From an uncultured Planctomycetota bacterium (GTDB taxonomy: Bacteria; Planctomycetota; Planctomycetia; Pirellulales; Thermoguttaceae): 32,361 nt of DNA. The notes below the pieces were generated by a model, which had not been told where the DNA came from, did no database searches, and was given only the letters and a program-made list of their open reading frames with translations. The stretch spans positions 1 through 32,361 of the forward strand of contig ONJR01000042.1 in NCBI GenBank assembly GCA_900318195.1, in the 5' to 3' direction. Numbering within the stretch: position 1 is the stretch's first letter; each line of letters begins with the position of its first letter. Shown here one piece after another: positions 17,067 to 25,799 of the stretch. The position numbers were made by a program, and so were the translations under genes.

Positions 17067-18905
17067 CTACTGACGAATAAGGCGCAGGTATGAAAATTTA
17101 AGGACTTTCGTTTCGCCAGGCTCAAGAACGGTAACCCACTTCATCTCGCAACGTTTGTTAACGAATTGCTCCCATGAATTCTGGTACCCAATTTGCGTCG
17201 TCTCGGGTTCAAAACCTTCAAAGGACTCCTGCAACTCCTGCCCAGTAAACTGGCGACTCAGGCGCATTTCGACTTTATCTTTTCTCGTATTAATGAGCGT
17301 AATCTCCGCGTCGTAGACGGCGATCCTGTAATTGATTCCACGAAAAACGAAGAATCGTCCCCAGTTCGACTCGTTGGTAACCCAATTGAAGTCGGTCAAG
17401 TTATTCGGGTCGACTTGCGTCGGATTGAAATTAACCTGAGCTTGTGCGAGATCTCGTTCGTTTTCAATGGATCGCACTTTAACGCTTAGCGATTTCGTAA
17501 TCGGCAGAAGCGTTTTTTCACCGGGGTTTGTCCAGTAGAACATATCCTGGGCAATGAAGGCGTCGTTTGCGGAGATTGTCGTCGCAGGTCCGGTTGTAAT
17601 CGGGTAGTTCAGAGGATTGTTGAATTCGATAACGTCCCATGGTTCAACGAAACGATTGGTATGCTCGAATGCGGCTTCTCCAGCAGTCGTTCGCGCGTAT
17701 GCTGAAGGAAGTAGCTCCGAAGAGGAATTAACGTTAGCAGGGTTGAGATTGCCGTTGGCGTCGCGCGCGTCGGCGATATTCCAGCAGACGACGCGTTTAT
17801 ACTCGGCGTCTTTACGCGCTAACGTAAAGAGCGCGCGTTCATTTTTAGCGAGCGCTTTAGCGCCGACTTGCTTCGCGTAGACGTCGACGCCGTCGGCGTT
17901 CTCCTCGCCGTCTTGAATTGCATACGTCGGAGCGGTTCCGACGTCAAACCCAACGGCGTTATTCAACGCCAACTGTTGCGTAACGATAGCGCCGCGCTGA
18001 CTTGCACCCAAGTAATTACCGCCGAGATTGCCATTCAGGGACGCGAAGTAGCTTGCAAGCGAGACCGACGGATCGATCGGCGAGAGCGCGTCTTTAAAGA
18101 GTATTCGCGGGAAGCCAGAATAGAGCGTAAACTTCTCCGCTGAAAAATCGCGCCATTCATTCACGACAAGCGCGCTTTGCGTTAATTCAAGAGTGTTGTC
18201 GTCCTTAAGCGTGACGCGATACTGCGGCGCCCAACATAGCCCCTTGGTAAGATACGAAATTTTAACGACGGCGCCCTGGTCGTTCGGCGTCTTCGTGATC
18301 TTCAAGCGCAGTCGACTTCGCCGGCGCACGACTTTCTTCGGCAACGCGTCGGGAGGAAGAAGTATTTTTGTTATCTCGCCAGGGTTAGCGAGCCAAATCA
18401 TTTCATGCTCTTCGGTCTCGAGAAAAACCCCGCTACGCAACGCGCGAACTGGAGCGTAATTTGACCGCAACGCATAATCCTGCTCGACATTATCAGCGCT
18501 TTTCGACACAAAGGGAACGCGCACGGTCTTGGGGGTCGTTTCTCCCGGTAAAACGACCTGGAACCATTGTCCGGCGAGATCCTTGGTCCAATCAAAATCA
18601 TTAGCGTCCGCGAGGTCAAGTTCAACGTTTCCGAAATCGGCGCGCGCGTCTAAGGTGGCGTCGCTCTGAACGAAAAAGGCGCCGTGCAGCGGTTGCGGAG
18701 CGGTCGAAATTACGTATTCGCCAGCCTCGGGCACGTCGTATCGCTCAACAATAGCGGCGACCCCATTTTTAAAAACGCCGATTGATTCGACGCTCCCCAG
18801 CAGTTCGCGCGGCGCGACAGAATCCTGTGCAAGCGCGAACGGAACGGATAGCGCGAGCGCTACGCAACACAGAGCGCGCGTCGCCCATCTCTTGAAATTC
18901 GTCAT
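17067..18905 (-). CDS. Secreted protein with DUF4139-like domain
   Basis: The product has 612 residues from the ATG at 18905, which follows AAGGAGG with six bases between; an in-frame start 33 bp upstream is less likely. Residues 1-27 form a signal peptide (basic start, 'ALCCVALALSVPFALAQ', cleavage after ALA). A beta-rich body follows. The segment about 218-290, with 'YLTKGLCWAPQYRVTL' and then 'ALVVNEWRDFSAEKFTLYSGFPRI', matches the DUF4139 pattern (SY-T-GLSW-P-Y... then N...DW-D..L.L.-G-P). C-terminal stretches 'YRIAVYDAEITLINTRKDKVEMRLSRQF' and 'MKWVTVLEPGETKVLKFSY' also fit its beta-sandwich repeats. The N-terminal DUF4140 half of the related proteins is not obvious. The substrate is unknown. 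The gene lies 35 bp behind a small anchored protein in one operon. Confidence 0.7.
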   Translation of the reverse strand: MTNFKRWATRALCCVALALSVPFALAQDSVAPRELLGSVESIGVFKNGVAAIVERYDVPEAGEYVISTAPQPLHGAFFVQSDATLDARADFGNVELDLADANDFDWTKDLAGQWFQVVLPGETTPKTVRVPFVSKSADNVEQDYALRSNYAPVRALRSGVFLETEEHEMIWLANPGEITKILLPPDALPKKVVRRRSRLRLKITKTPNDQGAVVKISYLTKGLCWAPQYRVTLKDDNTLELTQSALVVNEWRDFSAEKFTLYSGFPRILFKDALSPIDPSVSLASYFASLNGNLGGNYLGASQRGAIVTQQLALNNAVGFDVGTAPTYAIQDGEENADGVDVYAKQVGAKALAKNERALFTLARKDAEYKRVVCWNIADARDANGNLNPANVNSSSELLPSAYARTTAGEAAFEHTNRFVEPWDVIEFNNPLNYPITTGPATTISANDAFIAQDMFYWTNPGEKTLLPITKSLSVKVRSIENERDLAQAQVNFNPTQVDPNNLTDFNWVTNESNWGRFFVFRGINYRIAVYDAEITLINTRKDKVEMRLSRQFTGQELQESFEGFEPETTQIGYQNSWEQFVNKRCEMKWVTVLEPGETKVLKFSYLRLIRQ

Positions 18906-18940
18906 AACGTTCCTCCTTGTAATTAAGTTGGCGCGCACTA

Positions 18941-19264
18941 CTACTGTCTCGTACGGCGCGCGCGTTTTTTTAAGTAGAAAATGGCGAACGCAAGGATCAG
19001 AAAGAGCGCGTTAATCGCTACGACCTGATTAACACGTTTACGTTCGACGACCTGGCGCGACTCGCCCGAGGCTAAGCGCGCCTCTTCGCTCGGCTCGCTG
19101 TACGGCGTGAGGTCGCGATCGAGTTCAGAACCTACCTGCTCGCTTAGCTCGACTCGTGCAAGCCCGAATGGAACAGTGTCAGAATGACGCGCTACGACTT
19201 GACCGCCGCCGCTAGACGCCAACGATATAATCAAAGCAAGCGCAGTTATGAGTAGTCGTTTCAT
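18941..19264 (-). CDS. Small exported protein with C-terminal membrane anchor
   Basis: The product has 107 residues from the ATG at 19264; a GTG nine bases upstream is too close to the GGGAG ribosome site. The signal peptide is about 1-20 (KRLLITALALIISLASS). A polar, Glu-rich stretch with EPSEEARLASGESRQ follows. A single hydrophobic helix near the C-terminus (about 80-95, INALFLILAFAIFYL) ends in KKRARRTRQ. This sorting-tail-like order (signal, spacer, helix, basic tail) suggests an extracytoplasmic spacer held in the membrane. The family is not recognised. It is the first gene of a two-gene unit with the DUF4139-like protein and has its own promoter, so the two probably act together at the envelope. 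Confidence 0.6.
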   Translation of the reverse strand: MKRLLITALALIISLASSGGGQVVARHSDTVPFGLARVELSEQVGSELDRDLTPYSEPSEEARLASGESRQVVERKRVNQVVAINALFLILAFAIFYLKKRARRTRQ

Positions 19265-19330
19265 CGAGTTCACATCTCCCGTCGATTATTTTCCAAGGTC
19301 GCCAACGCATTCATTTATCGCGCCAAGACT

Positions 19331-19359
19331 AGTATAAATCGCCGAAGACTCAATTGCAA
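19331..19359 (-). promoter_or_regulatory. Promoter of the small anchored protein / DUF4139 operon
   Basis: On the minus strand TTGCAA (19354-19359) and TATACT (19331-19336) are spaced by 17 nt. The start site near 19324 leaves a leader of about 60 nt before the ATG at 19264. Confidence 0.55.
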
Positions 19360-19428
19360 GCGCCGGCGCGCATAAAGCTGCGCATATACAAATTGATTTT
19401 AGACATTGGACGCCAACTCTAAAACGGC

Positions 19429-19465
19429 GTGAGGCGACGCCGCTAATGTTTCGACGTCGCCTCAC
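19429..19465 (-). terminator. Terminator after the sigma/anti-sigma operon
   Basis: GTGAGGCGACG and CGTCGCCTCAC form a perfect 11-bp stem with a 15-nt loop. On the minus strand it is followed within three bases by TTTTAGAG. It lies 36 bp past the stop of the putative anti-sigma gene and separates it from the next promoter. Confidence 0.65.
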
Positions 19466-19501
19466 TGGGTAATCCATAACGCTTCACAAGTTCAAAGGAC
19501 G

Positions 19502-20221
19502 TTACTGTACGGCTAAAGCCTGACCAATCATCCAGAAAAAGGGATCATAGCGCATAACGGCGCCGACTTCACTCGACGGATCGACGCACGCCATAAGCGC
19601 GTTGTCGAACGCGCGCTTGTCTAGTCCGTTGTCAAGAGACGCGTAAGAGTTCGACGCTGTCAAACGTCTGACGGTTTCGTCCAATCTTTGCGTCGGCGAC
19701 GTGAACGCATAGTCGCACGGTCGTTCTTTAATAGCGCCTACCCCGCGATCATAAAGACGACGCAAAGATTCCCAACGCCGTTCGCCGTTCGACGTCTCAT
19801 GCGGCGTTTCATAATCAACGACGGTCAAAATATCCGCTATGACGCTCGGCGCGCGCCGCGTCGCGTCGGGGTCGTGCGCCGCAGGGCTTGCAACTGGTCT
19901 CGCAACGGGTTGACGCGCTAGATCGCTGTTCCCTTGAAAGGTACGCAACGATTCAGGGCGCATATTCCAAGCGGCAAGGCACGCAATTACAAGCAGACTG
20001 ACCGCGCAAATCGCTTTAATAAACGTACTTGCACAGATACGAGTTACGGCGTTCGTTTTCGGCGCGGACTCCTGCGACCACATGAAGGCGGAGTCGTCGG
20101 CGCTCGCTAGGAACTCGTCAAGTTCGTCGCGCAGTCGTCGTTCGAGCGTCGAGTCGAGCTCGTCAAAGAAAGCGTCTCGGTCGTTTGTATTGTCAGGTTC
20201 GGCAAGTAGTCTTTTTTTCAT
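19502..20221 (-). CDS. Single-pass membrane protein, putative anti-sigma factor
   Basis: The product has 239 residues with GAGGAGCGCT before the ATG. Residues 1-65 are cytoplasmic in character, very acidic and helical (DAFFDELDSTLERRLRDELDEF). One transmembrane helix lies at about 67-87 (FIKAICAVSLLVIACLAAW). The remaining 150 residues would be outside and carry no recognised domain. No zinc-binding HxxxCxxC motif of ZAS-type anti-sigma factors is present. The assignment rests on topology and on its place 36 bp behind an ECF sigma gene, where anti-sigma factors usually sit. It could instead be an unrelated membrane protein of the sigma factor's regulon. Confidence 0.5.
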   Translation of the reverse strand: MKKRLLAEPDNTNDRDAFFDELDSTLERRLRDELDEFLASADDSAFMWSQESAPKTNAVTRICASTFIKAICAVSLLVIACLAAWNMRPESLRTFQGNSDLARQPVARPVASPAAHDPDATRRAPSVIADILTVVDYETPHETSNGERRWESLRRLYDRGVGAIKERPCDYAFTSPTQRLDETVRRLTASNSYASLDNGLDKRAFDNALMACVDPSSEVGAVMRYDPFFWMIGQALAVQ

Positions 20222-20257
20222 AGCGCTCCTCTTATGAGCGTGCGCCGTTGCGACGCG

Positions 20258-20902
20258 TTACATAATCTTCCGGAGTTTTTCAGCCAGTTTCACCTTAGCG
20301 CGGTGCGCGCACGAACGAACGGCGCCGGACGTCTTACCAAGCGCTCGTGCTGTCTGCGCGTCGTCGAATTCGTCGACGTACTTATGCCATAGTACTTGGA
20401 ATTCGTCCCGAGTCAATGTTTCGCGCGCAATCTTCCATAGATTTGCACGATCTTCAGATTGAATCGCCGCGTCTTGAGGTTCAGGCACGCTTAACGAGCG
20501 ACCGCTAGGTCGTCGCAATTCGCCCAGTTCGCCGGGATTAACGGTTACCGCGCGCCAGCGCTCTTCGCGGCGATCGTCGGAAACGGCGTTCTCGTCGTAG
20601 ACGATCGCGCCGTTAAAACGCGTCGACTTGCGTAGCCAGTCGACAAAAATGCGATACGCGATGCGATATAGCCAGCCGCTCAGAAAGACGCCGTTTTGGA
20701 GTCGTTCGAGCGCGGTAAAGGCGCGCGTCATTGTCTCCTGCGTTAATTCTTCGGCGGATTCGCGCGATCCCGTCTTTTTCGTAAGAAAGAAGACCAACTT
20801 CGCGCGATAACGCCTATCGATTTCGTCAAAGACGCCGCTCTCGCCCGACTGAAAGAGTCGCGTAAGAGTCGCGTCGTCGAGGTCGCCCAGTTTCTCGGTC
20901 AA
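20258..20902 (-). CDS. ECF-type RNA polymerase sigma factor
   Basis: The product has 214 residues. Sigma region 2 spans about 25-93: 'FDEIDRRYRAKLVFFLTKKTG', 'AEELTQETMTRAFTALERL' and 'FLSGWLYRIAYRIFVDWLRK' match the core-binding and -10-recognising helices. After a linker of about 55 residues, region 4 (about 150-214) contains 'TLTRDEFQVLWHKYVDEFDDAQTARALGKTSGAVRSCAHRAKVKLAEKL', the helix-turn-helix that reads the -35 element. Region 3 is absent, as expected for ECF factors. The start is a TTG without a good ribosome site, so the N-terminus is uncertain. The next gene is a single-pass membrane protein that may sequester it. Confidence 0.9.
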   Translation of the reverse strand: MTEKLGDLDDATLTRLFQSGESGVFDEIDRRYRAKLVFFLTKKTGSRESAEELTQETMTRAFTALERLQNGVFLSGWLYRIAYRIFVDWLRKSTRFNGAIVYDENAVSDDRREERWRAVTVNPGELGELRRPSGRSLSVPEPQDAAIQSEDRANLWKIARETLTRDEFQVLWHKYVDEFDDAQTARALGKTSGAVRSCAHRAKVKLAEKLRKIM

Positions 20903-21024
20903 GGTTGTCGTCTGCTATTAGTTGGAAAAGCAACGCGGCGCGCGTCTCGCTTAACGCCGACGCGCGAGCGCATTATTAGGCGGTGAACTTTGCGCGCTCG
21001 AAAGCGCGCGACAAAAGTAATCGC

Positions 21025-22194
21025 TTATCTATCGCACTTCTCTTTCGCGAACGCAAAGGCTTTCCTAAGGAGCTCGACCGAAACGACGGCTTTCGCTTTC
21101 GCTTTAACGCCGTCTCGTTCTATTTTAACGGTCGAAAGAGCTTCAAGACCTAGCTCTTCTTCTGGCTTCAACTCGCCCTTGTCTTTTTTATTGGAAGCCG
21201 CGAGTTTCATCACGGCGACGCCGCCGTTGAGCAGGTCGACGTAACCTTGCGCCGTCTCTTCGTCCTGAACTTCAACGCAGAGCTGGCTCGTATAGCCGTC
21301 TTCGTTTGCGGTTACTGTAACGCGCGCCGCTTTAAGAGTATCGACAATCTTAATTGACGTCTTGATAGCGTCGTCGTCGGTATCGCGAGTCGCCGCGATC
21401 GCTTCGCTGAGAACCTTGAACGCTTTTTCTTTAATGATGCGTTCGTCGACAAGCCCGGGTTCGGCTAGACGCTTTGTAATGAACTCGCTCGTCTTGAGGA
21501 GGCGTTCCGCTTTCTTTTCGGTATTGGCGCGCGAGCCAAAGACAACGGCGTACTTGTCGCAGTCCGACAATTTAACGCCGGCAAAGTATATCGTCGCGAG
21601 CTTATCGCCGTCGTCTTTTTTGATCGTAACGTTTCCAGCCATGTGGTTCTCTTCTTCTTTCGTAACCTCGACGGAGACGCGCGGATCGTCTTTGAGGTAT
21701 TCGCGCGCGTCAAGCGCGGAAGGATTCGCGTTGAAGAAGACGGTCAAGGACAGAGGATCGGCGCCCATATCCTTGGTCTCTTGGAAGCTGTCGCCCAATT
21801 CGACCGCAACGACGACCCCGTCGACATACTTGAAGTACGAGACAAGCAGACCGCGAACAAACGAATCTTGCCCCGTCGCCTTTTGGAAAAGTTTGTGATA
21901 GTAGTCGAACTGTTCCTTCGGGAATTCCTCGTCGTTGTACAACTTTGCGAGTTCGGCGTCCGCTTTGTCAAGCAACTTATTGACGCACGCGAGTTCGTCT
22001 TGGAACCCGTACTTCTTATTCATGGCGATTCCCGCCTTCGCCAAAGAGGTAGGCGACGAGTAGAAGATTATTGAATCGTCGTTGAACGGACAGACCGGCT
22101 CTTGCGCGCGCACGGCGGCGCACGAGCAAAACGCGACTGCGGTCAAGATAGCGAAAAGAGCCCAACTTGCCGGGCGTTTCAAAAGAGTTGTCAT
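21025..22194 (-). CDS. Secreted protein of unknown function
   Basis: The product has 389 residues with AGGAG nine bases before the ATG. Residues 1-30 are a signal peptide (RPASWALFAILTAVAFCSCAAVRA, cleavage before QEP). A cysteine just inside it raises a weaker possibility of lipidation. The mature part is highly charged, with alternating alpha and beta segments: 'DGVVVAVELGDSF', 'LSLTVFFNANPS', 'KLATIYFAGVKLSDCDKYAVVFGSRANTEKKAERLL'. Several short positions (YGFQDELACVNKLLDKADAEL) look like helical bundles. I do not recognise the family. Planctomycetes encode many such exported proteins. A GCGCGC-6 nt-GCGCGC hairpin near 20986-21010 follows the gene without a clear T-run. The promoter is not certain; TTAACG/TATTTT spaced by 17 nt further upstream is a weak candidate. 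Confidence 0.65.
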   Translation of the reverse strand: MTTLLKRPASWALFAILTAVAFCSCAAVRAQEPVCPFNDDSIIFYSSPTSLAKAGIAMNKKYGFQDELACVNKLLDKADAELAKLYNDEEFPKEQFDYYHKLFQKATGQDSFVRGLLVSYFKYVDGVVVAVELGDSFQETKDMGADPLSLTVFFNANPSALDAREYLKDDPRVSVEVTKEEENHMAGNVTIKKDDGDKLATIYFAGVKLSDCDKYAVVFGSRANTEKKAERLLKTSEFITKRLAEPGLVDERIIKEKAFKVLSEAIAATRDTDDDAIKTSIKIVDTLKAARVTVTANEDGYTSQLCVEVQDEETAQGYVDLLNGGVAVMKLAASNKKDKGELKPEEELGLEALSTVKIERDGVKAKAKAVVSVELLRKAFAFAKEKCDR

Positions 22195-22815
22195 TGTATT
22201 AATTCTCCTGGTTAATGGTTGGAAGTATTGCCAAGTCCGGAGTCTTCATGAAGAACTTTCTAATCATGGTAGACGTGGCAAAGAAAGAAAATGTCGCGTT
22301 CATTTAAAAAAAAATACGCTATTCGTACGACGACGTTAATTTGGGCGCTACGTTTGAAAGATGCGGAAACATGACATAGCGTTAGACAAGACTATCGTCG
22401 GAGCTTACCGATTGGTTCAAACAAGTTGTAGACGCTCCAAAAGCTCAACGACAGCCGTTCGCAAGCCATTTAGAGCTTCGTTTCTTGCGCGCGACTTTCT
22501 TATATAACCCGGCTGAAGGATTGACTCTTTATTTGAGCTTTTGTTAGCTCAATAGGGAAATCTGACAAAACATTGAGGATGGGCACAAAAGGAACTTTCA
22601 CCGCGCGAACTGTGGGAAGACTGTTAGTCGAGCAAAAGAAGACGACCTGAAGTCTGTCAAAAATCCCATAAGTTGACAAAGACAGAACATTCCCCAATCA
22701 AGAGCGCCTAAAACTGCGCCTTGGGGTTGAAATAGGAGAAAACACGGTAAAATAAGAGGAACGTTGAAAACGCGGCTATTGCCGCATAACCCCGTAAACC
22801 ACCAGATAACCCGTC
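22195..22815. other. Intergenic region without recognisable gene
   Basis: About 620 bp lie between the upstream end of the secreted-protein gene and the tRNA terminator. Only short frames are open, on both strands, with no ribosome sites and no protein-like composition. The stretch is somewhat richer in A and T than the coding parts, with an A9 run near 22306-22314. It should include the promoter and leader of the 22194 gene. No tRNA, CRISPR or terminal-repeat structure was seen. Confidence 0.4.
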
Positions 22816-22850
22816 AAAAAAGCTCCTATCGGCTAGAAGCCAATAGGAGC
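22816..22850 (-). terminator. Intrinsic terminator of tRNA-Glu
   Basis: On the minus strand GCTCCTAT-T-GGC and GCC-G-ATAGGAGC form an 11-bp stem with one mismatch and a TTCTA loop, followed directly by TTTTTT (22816-22821). It begins six bases past the tRNA 3' end. Confidence 0.85.
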
Positions 22851-22856
22851 ATATAG

Positions 22857-22929
22857 CACCCCCTAGGGGAATCGAACCCCTGTTTATGGACTGAGAATCC
22901 ACCGTCCTAGGCCACTAGACGAAGGGGGC
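22857..22929 (-). tRNA. trnE: tRNA-Glu (anticodon CTC)
   Basis: The 73-nt cloverleaf reads GCCCCCT...AGGGGGT with discriminator G. The pairs are standard except for a G-U at 1-72. The D-arm has GTCT...AGGAC, like bacterial tRNA-Glu (TTCGTCTAG start). The anticodon stem GTGGA/TCCAT encloses the loop TTCTCAG, giving the anticodon CTC, which reads GAG. The T-arm is AGGGG-TTCGATT-CCCCT. The 3' CCA is not encoded. Confidence 0.95.
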
Positions 22930-22949
22930 GTGCGCTAAATCTGACGAAC

Positions 22950-22977
22950 ATTATGCCACAGGATCCCATTTTGTCAA
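22950..22977 (-). promoter_or_regulatory. Promoter of tRNA-Glu
   Basis: On the minus strand a perfect TTGACA (22972-22977) lies 16 nt from CATAAT (22950-22955). The transcript would start near 22943, about 14 nt before the mature tRNA. An A/T-rich block upstream (22988-23010) could act as an UP element. Confidence 0.7.
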
Positions 22978-23046
22978 GGAACCTTTTTGAAAAAAAAACT
23001 TTTTCTTCTTGGGCGCGATTTCAGTCGGTCAAACGCCGAACCGAAC

Positions 23047-23075
23047 TTGACAAAAAAGAGCCGAGAGAGTATTCT
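23047..23075 (+). promoter_or_regulatory. Promoter of the WD40-like lipoprotein gene
   Basis: TTGACA (23047-23052) and TATTCT (23070-23075) are separated by 17 nt. It is divergent from the tRNA promoter, with about 70 bp between the two -35 boxes. Confidence 0.65.
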
Positions 23076-23153
23076 AACGCCGCCTGCGCGGACGAGCGTC
23101 GAACCGCGCGCTAATCAAAGATAGAGTTGAATTCATTCAATGATGCGATCCAT

Positions 23154-24998
23154 ATGACGGAAGAATATTGGAACCCGAACGGAAAAACGCCGCGCACTAT
23201 TCGCGCTATACTCGCGATATGTTGCGCGACTCTGCTCGCTATCGGTTGCGGACGCTTTCACGCTAAAACGCGTTGTTGCCTACTACCGTACCAAAAGTCG
23301 AACGCCGAGATCGTTCAAGACGACCCGGTTGTCGTTCATCGTCCTGATCTCATTCTGAGCGTCGACGAGCGCGTCGCTAGCATAACGCTCTCGCATGATT
23401 CCAAACGTATGATTCTAGAAACTTTGCTCGAAGACGAGCCCGAAAATAATGAAGGCAAGCTAGCGGAATCCTACGGGGTCGAAATTTGGAATATCGAATT
23501 CACAGAAGCGCGACCGGAAGCTTTCACCCAAGCGACGCCGTATCTAGTCGCAAGCGATCTTGGTAGCGCGGCGTTCGACGAAGACGGCGGACGCGTCTTT
23601 TGGACAGGGCAAGAGACGCCGCGGACGCTCGCGCGCGCGTACGACGCGCGTTCAGACTACGAAGTTGTGCGCGGCGCCGACGCGATTGCGCAAGAGCTCG
23701 ATCAACTCGAAGCTCAACGTCCGGTATACGTCGCGCGAGCCGCGGAGGAAACGTCCTTTCCACAGCCGCTCTTCTTTGACGGCTCTTCCAACTCGTCCCC
23801 CAATCTACCCGAATCGACGTCAGAGCCCTATTATGTCGAGCTACCCGATACGACGTCGGCGACGCCATCTGAGCAAACGCCGAGTCAAGAATCGCGCGTT
23901 GCGGCGACGCCGGAGACCGACGCGTCTCCTATCTGGAATTCGTCTTACGGCAAGCGCGCGCTGGAAAACGTCGTACTCACGAAACCGTTCGATTCCGACC
24001 AGTACATCATGGGCGCGCAGGCAATCGGTAAGAAAGTCGATCTCTCCGCTAAGCGCATGAAAATAGCGGACGAAACGCGGTACGCCGACTCCGTGCGCTT
24101 CTCGCCGAATGCGCGCTGGATTATATGCGAGGCGTTCAATGAGGAGCAGTACCAATTCATAACGCTCGCCGAGGCGCAAGAGGCGGCTAAGGACGAATCG
24201 GACGCGGCTGTACAGAGCGCGAATACAGAAGGAGCTGACGCCAAAGAAAAGACGCCCTCGGTCGAGCCGGAACCTTTCGAAAAGAATTGGGCGATTATTC
24301 CGCTACGCGATCGCAAACGCGTCGTTCGATTTCCAGAAACGATTAAAATGACCTTCGATTCCTCCACGTCCGACGAGGAAATTCTCGGACGCGTCGTCGA
24401 CGTCCTCGACGTCTCCGATCAGGGCGATCTCGTCGCAACGCTCGTCGTAGAATTACCGGCGAACGCCGCTACCGGGTCAACGTCCGGCTCGGGCGCAAAC
24501 GGCGCGTTGCGTTATAAGATTGTGATCTGGGATCTCCTGGTCGCGAAGACGGTCGAGTTCGAGAAAGCGAAGCTCCCGTTGCGCGCGCTCGAGGTCGCGC
24601 AAATAGCAATACCGTACCCCGTCGAAAGGCGATTCTGTAAATTTTCGCCGAGCGGTAAGACATTCGCCGCGAGAGTCGAGCCGAAATGCGTCTCGCTCTG
24701 GCAGTCGGCGAGCGGTCGTCCGATTTCACTTCTGGGCGATCATAGCGGAATTGTGCGCAGTTTCGCCTTTGCGCCGGGCGAAACGAAGATGATCGTCGGA
24801 ATCGGAGGCAAACGCGCGCAACTGACCTTATGGGAGATTCGTAAGGAAGCGATCTACCGCACGCTTGAGGACGACGCGTACGACGCCAAGTCGATCGACG
24901 CGGTCGCATTCTCCAACGACGAGCGATACGTCTACTATGCGAACGACGTAGGCGAAATCAAGAGGTGGAACACGCGTCCGATCTTTGCCAATAACTAA
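23154..24998 (+). CDS. Probable lipoprotein with C-terminal WD40-like repeats
   Basis: The product has 614 residues from the ATG at 23154; a TTG 27 bp upstream would add nine residues and neither start has a clear ribosome site. Residues 17-32 (RAILAICCATLLAIGC) form a signal with a lipobox-like AIG-C, so C32 may be lipidated. Residues near 80-150 already look like beta-propeller blades. A low-complexity acidic Ser/Pro/Thr region spans about 200-255. The C-terminal 130 residues hold WD-like blades: 'FCKFSPSGKTFAARVEPKCVSLWQSASG', 'VRSFAFAPGETKMIVGIG...LTLWEI' and 'IDAVAFSNDERYVYYANDVGEIKRW'. Such propellers bind proteins or glycans; no enzyme motif is visible. It is a single gene behind its own promoter. 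Confidence 0.75.
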   Translation: MTEEYWNPNGKTPRTIRAILAICCATLLAIGCGRFHAKTRCCLLPYQKSNAEIVQDDPVVVHRPDLILSVDERVASITLSHDSKRMILETLLEDEPENNEGKLAESYGVEIWNIEFTEARPEAFTQATPYLVASDLGSAAFDEDGGRVFWTGQETPRTLARAYDARSDYEVVRGADAIAQELDQLEAQRPVYVARAAEETSFPQPLFFDGSSNSSPNLPESTSEPYYVELPDTTSATPSEQTPSQESRVAATPETDASPIWNSSYGKRALENVVLTKPFDSDQYIMGAQAIGKKVDLSAKRMKIADETRYADSVRFSPNARWIICEAFNEEQYQFITLAEAQEAAKDESDAAVQSANTEGADAKEKTPSVEPEPFEKNWAIIPLRDRKRVVRFPETIKMTFDSSTSDEEILGRVVDVLDVSDQGDLVATLVVELPANAATGSTSGSGANGALRYKIVIWDLLVAKTVEFEKAKLPLRALEVAQIAIPYPVERRFCKFSPSGKTFAARVEPKCVSLWQSASGRPISLLGDHSGIVRSFAFAPGETKMIVGIGGKRAQLTLWEIRKEAIYRTLEDDAYDAKSIDAVAFSNDERYVYYANDVGEIKRWNTRPIFANN

Positions 24999-25046
24999 CG
25001 CCGCTCTTTACACACGCGCGAGCTTGTCAATTCCACGAGAAAAAAC

Positions 25047-25075
25047 TTGACGGGCGCGCGCGTTCTTTTTACAAT
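25047..25075 (+). promoter_or_regulatory. Promoter of the Nudix hydrolase gene
   Basis: TTGACG (25047-25052) and TACAAT (25070-25075) are spaced by exactly 17 nt. The start near 25082 leaves a leader of about 80 nt. Confidence 0.65.
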
Positions 25076-25162
25076 ACGCCGCTATAGGAAATGGGTTGAT
25101 CGCGCGCGAGTCAATTCAACGCGACGCGTTTAACGATCGCGCGACACGAGGACACACACGTC

Positions 25163-25705
25163 ATGACAGATGAAAATAAAGCGGATATTCCCGACAAAGA
25201 GCTCTTTCAATCGCGAAAATTTAAGGTCGTCGAAAGAATGCAGATCGGACGGAGCGGCGCGTTACTAAAGCGACAGGTCGTTAAGCATCCCGGCGCGATT
25301 GGAATCGTACCGATCCTACCGGACGGGCGCGTACTCCTTATTAAGCAGTATCGGATCGCGCTCGAAAAAGAAATCTACGAGATACCGGCCGGGACGCGCG
25401 AACCGGGCGAAGAGCCGATAATAACAGCGAAACGCGAACTCATTGAAGAAACCGGATATCGAACCGATAACTTTACGGAGCTAACGACGATCTACACCTC
25501 GCCCGGAATCCTTCAGGAGGAGCTCGTACTTTACCTAGCGCAAGATTTGACCCCAGGAGAGAGCGCGCCAGAGGACGGCGAGAAGATCAATTTGACCCCT
25601 ATGACATGGGACGAAATTAACCAACTCATCGACGCCGGAGAAATCGCCGACGGCAAGACGCTCGCCGGACTTTTTCTCACATTGCGTCGACTCGGCAGAG
25701 CATAA
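25163..25705 (+). CDS. Nudix hydrolase, ADP-ribose pyrophosphatase-like
   Basis: The product has 180 residues; GAGGA lies ten bases before the ATG. A perfect Nudix box (G-x5-E-x7-R-E-U-x-E-E-x-G-U) lies at residues 77-99, from G77 through E83, R91, E92, E95, E96 and G98. The preceding 'GAIGIVPILPDGRVLLIKQYRIALEKEIYEIPAG' is typical of the ADP-ribose pyrophosphatase branch, which splits ADP-ribose or other nucleoside diphosphate sugars using Mg2+. The later 'YTSPGILQEELVLYLAQDL' fits the same branch, where the residues after the box help set substrate choice. It is followed at 94 bp by the isomerase-like gene; a short GGCGCT/AGCGCC hairpin (25707-25726) between them has no T-run, so co-transcription is possible. 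Confidence 0.9.
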   Translation: MTDENKADIPDKELFQSRKFKVVERMQIGRSGALLKRQVVKHPGAIGIVPILPDGRVLLIKQYRIALEKEIYEIPAGTREPGEEPIITAKRELIEETGYRTDNFTELTTIYTSPGILQEELVLYLAQDLTPGESAPEDGEKINLTPMTWDEINQLIDAGEIADGKTLAGLFLTLRRLGRA

Positions 25706-25799
25706 CGGCGCTAGCTAGCGAGCGCCTTAACGCGCGCGGCTCGGATTACTACGGCGCCGCGCATTACGTTTACACGATTCTTTACGCAAAGGAAACAGT

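Noticed and set aside
19286..19477. 63-codon minus-strand frame with a signal-peptide-like stretch
   Set aside because: It spans the terminator at 19429-19465 and the promoter at 19331-19359, which better explain this intergenic DNA.
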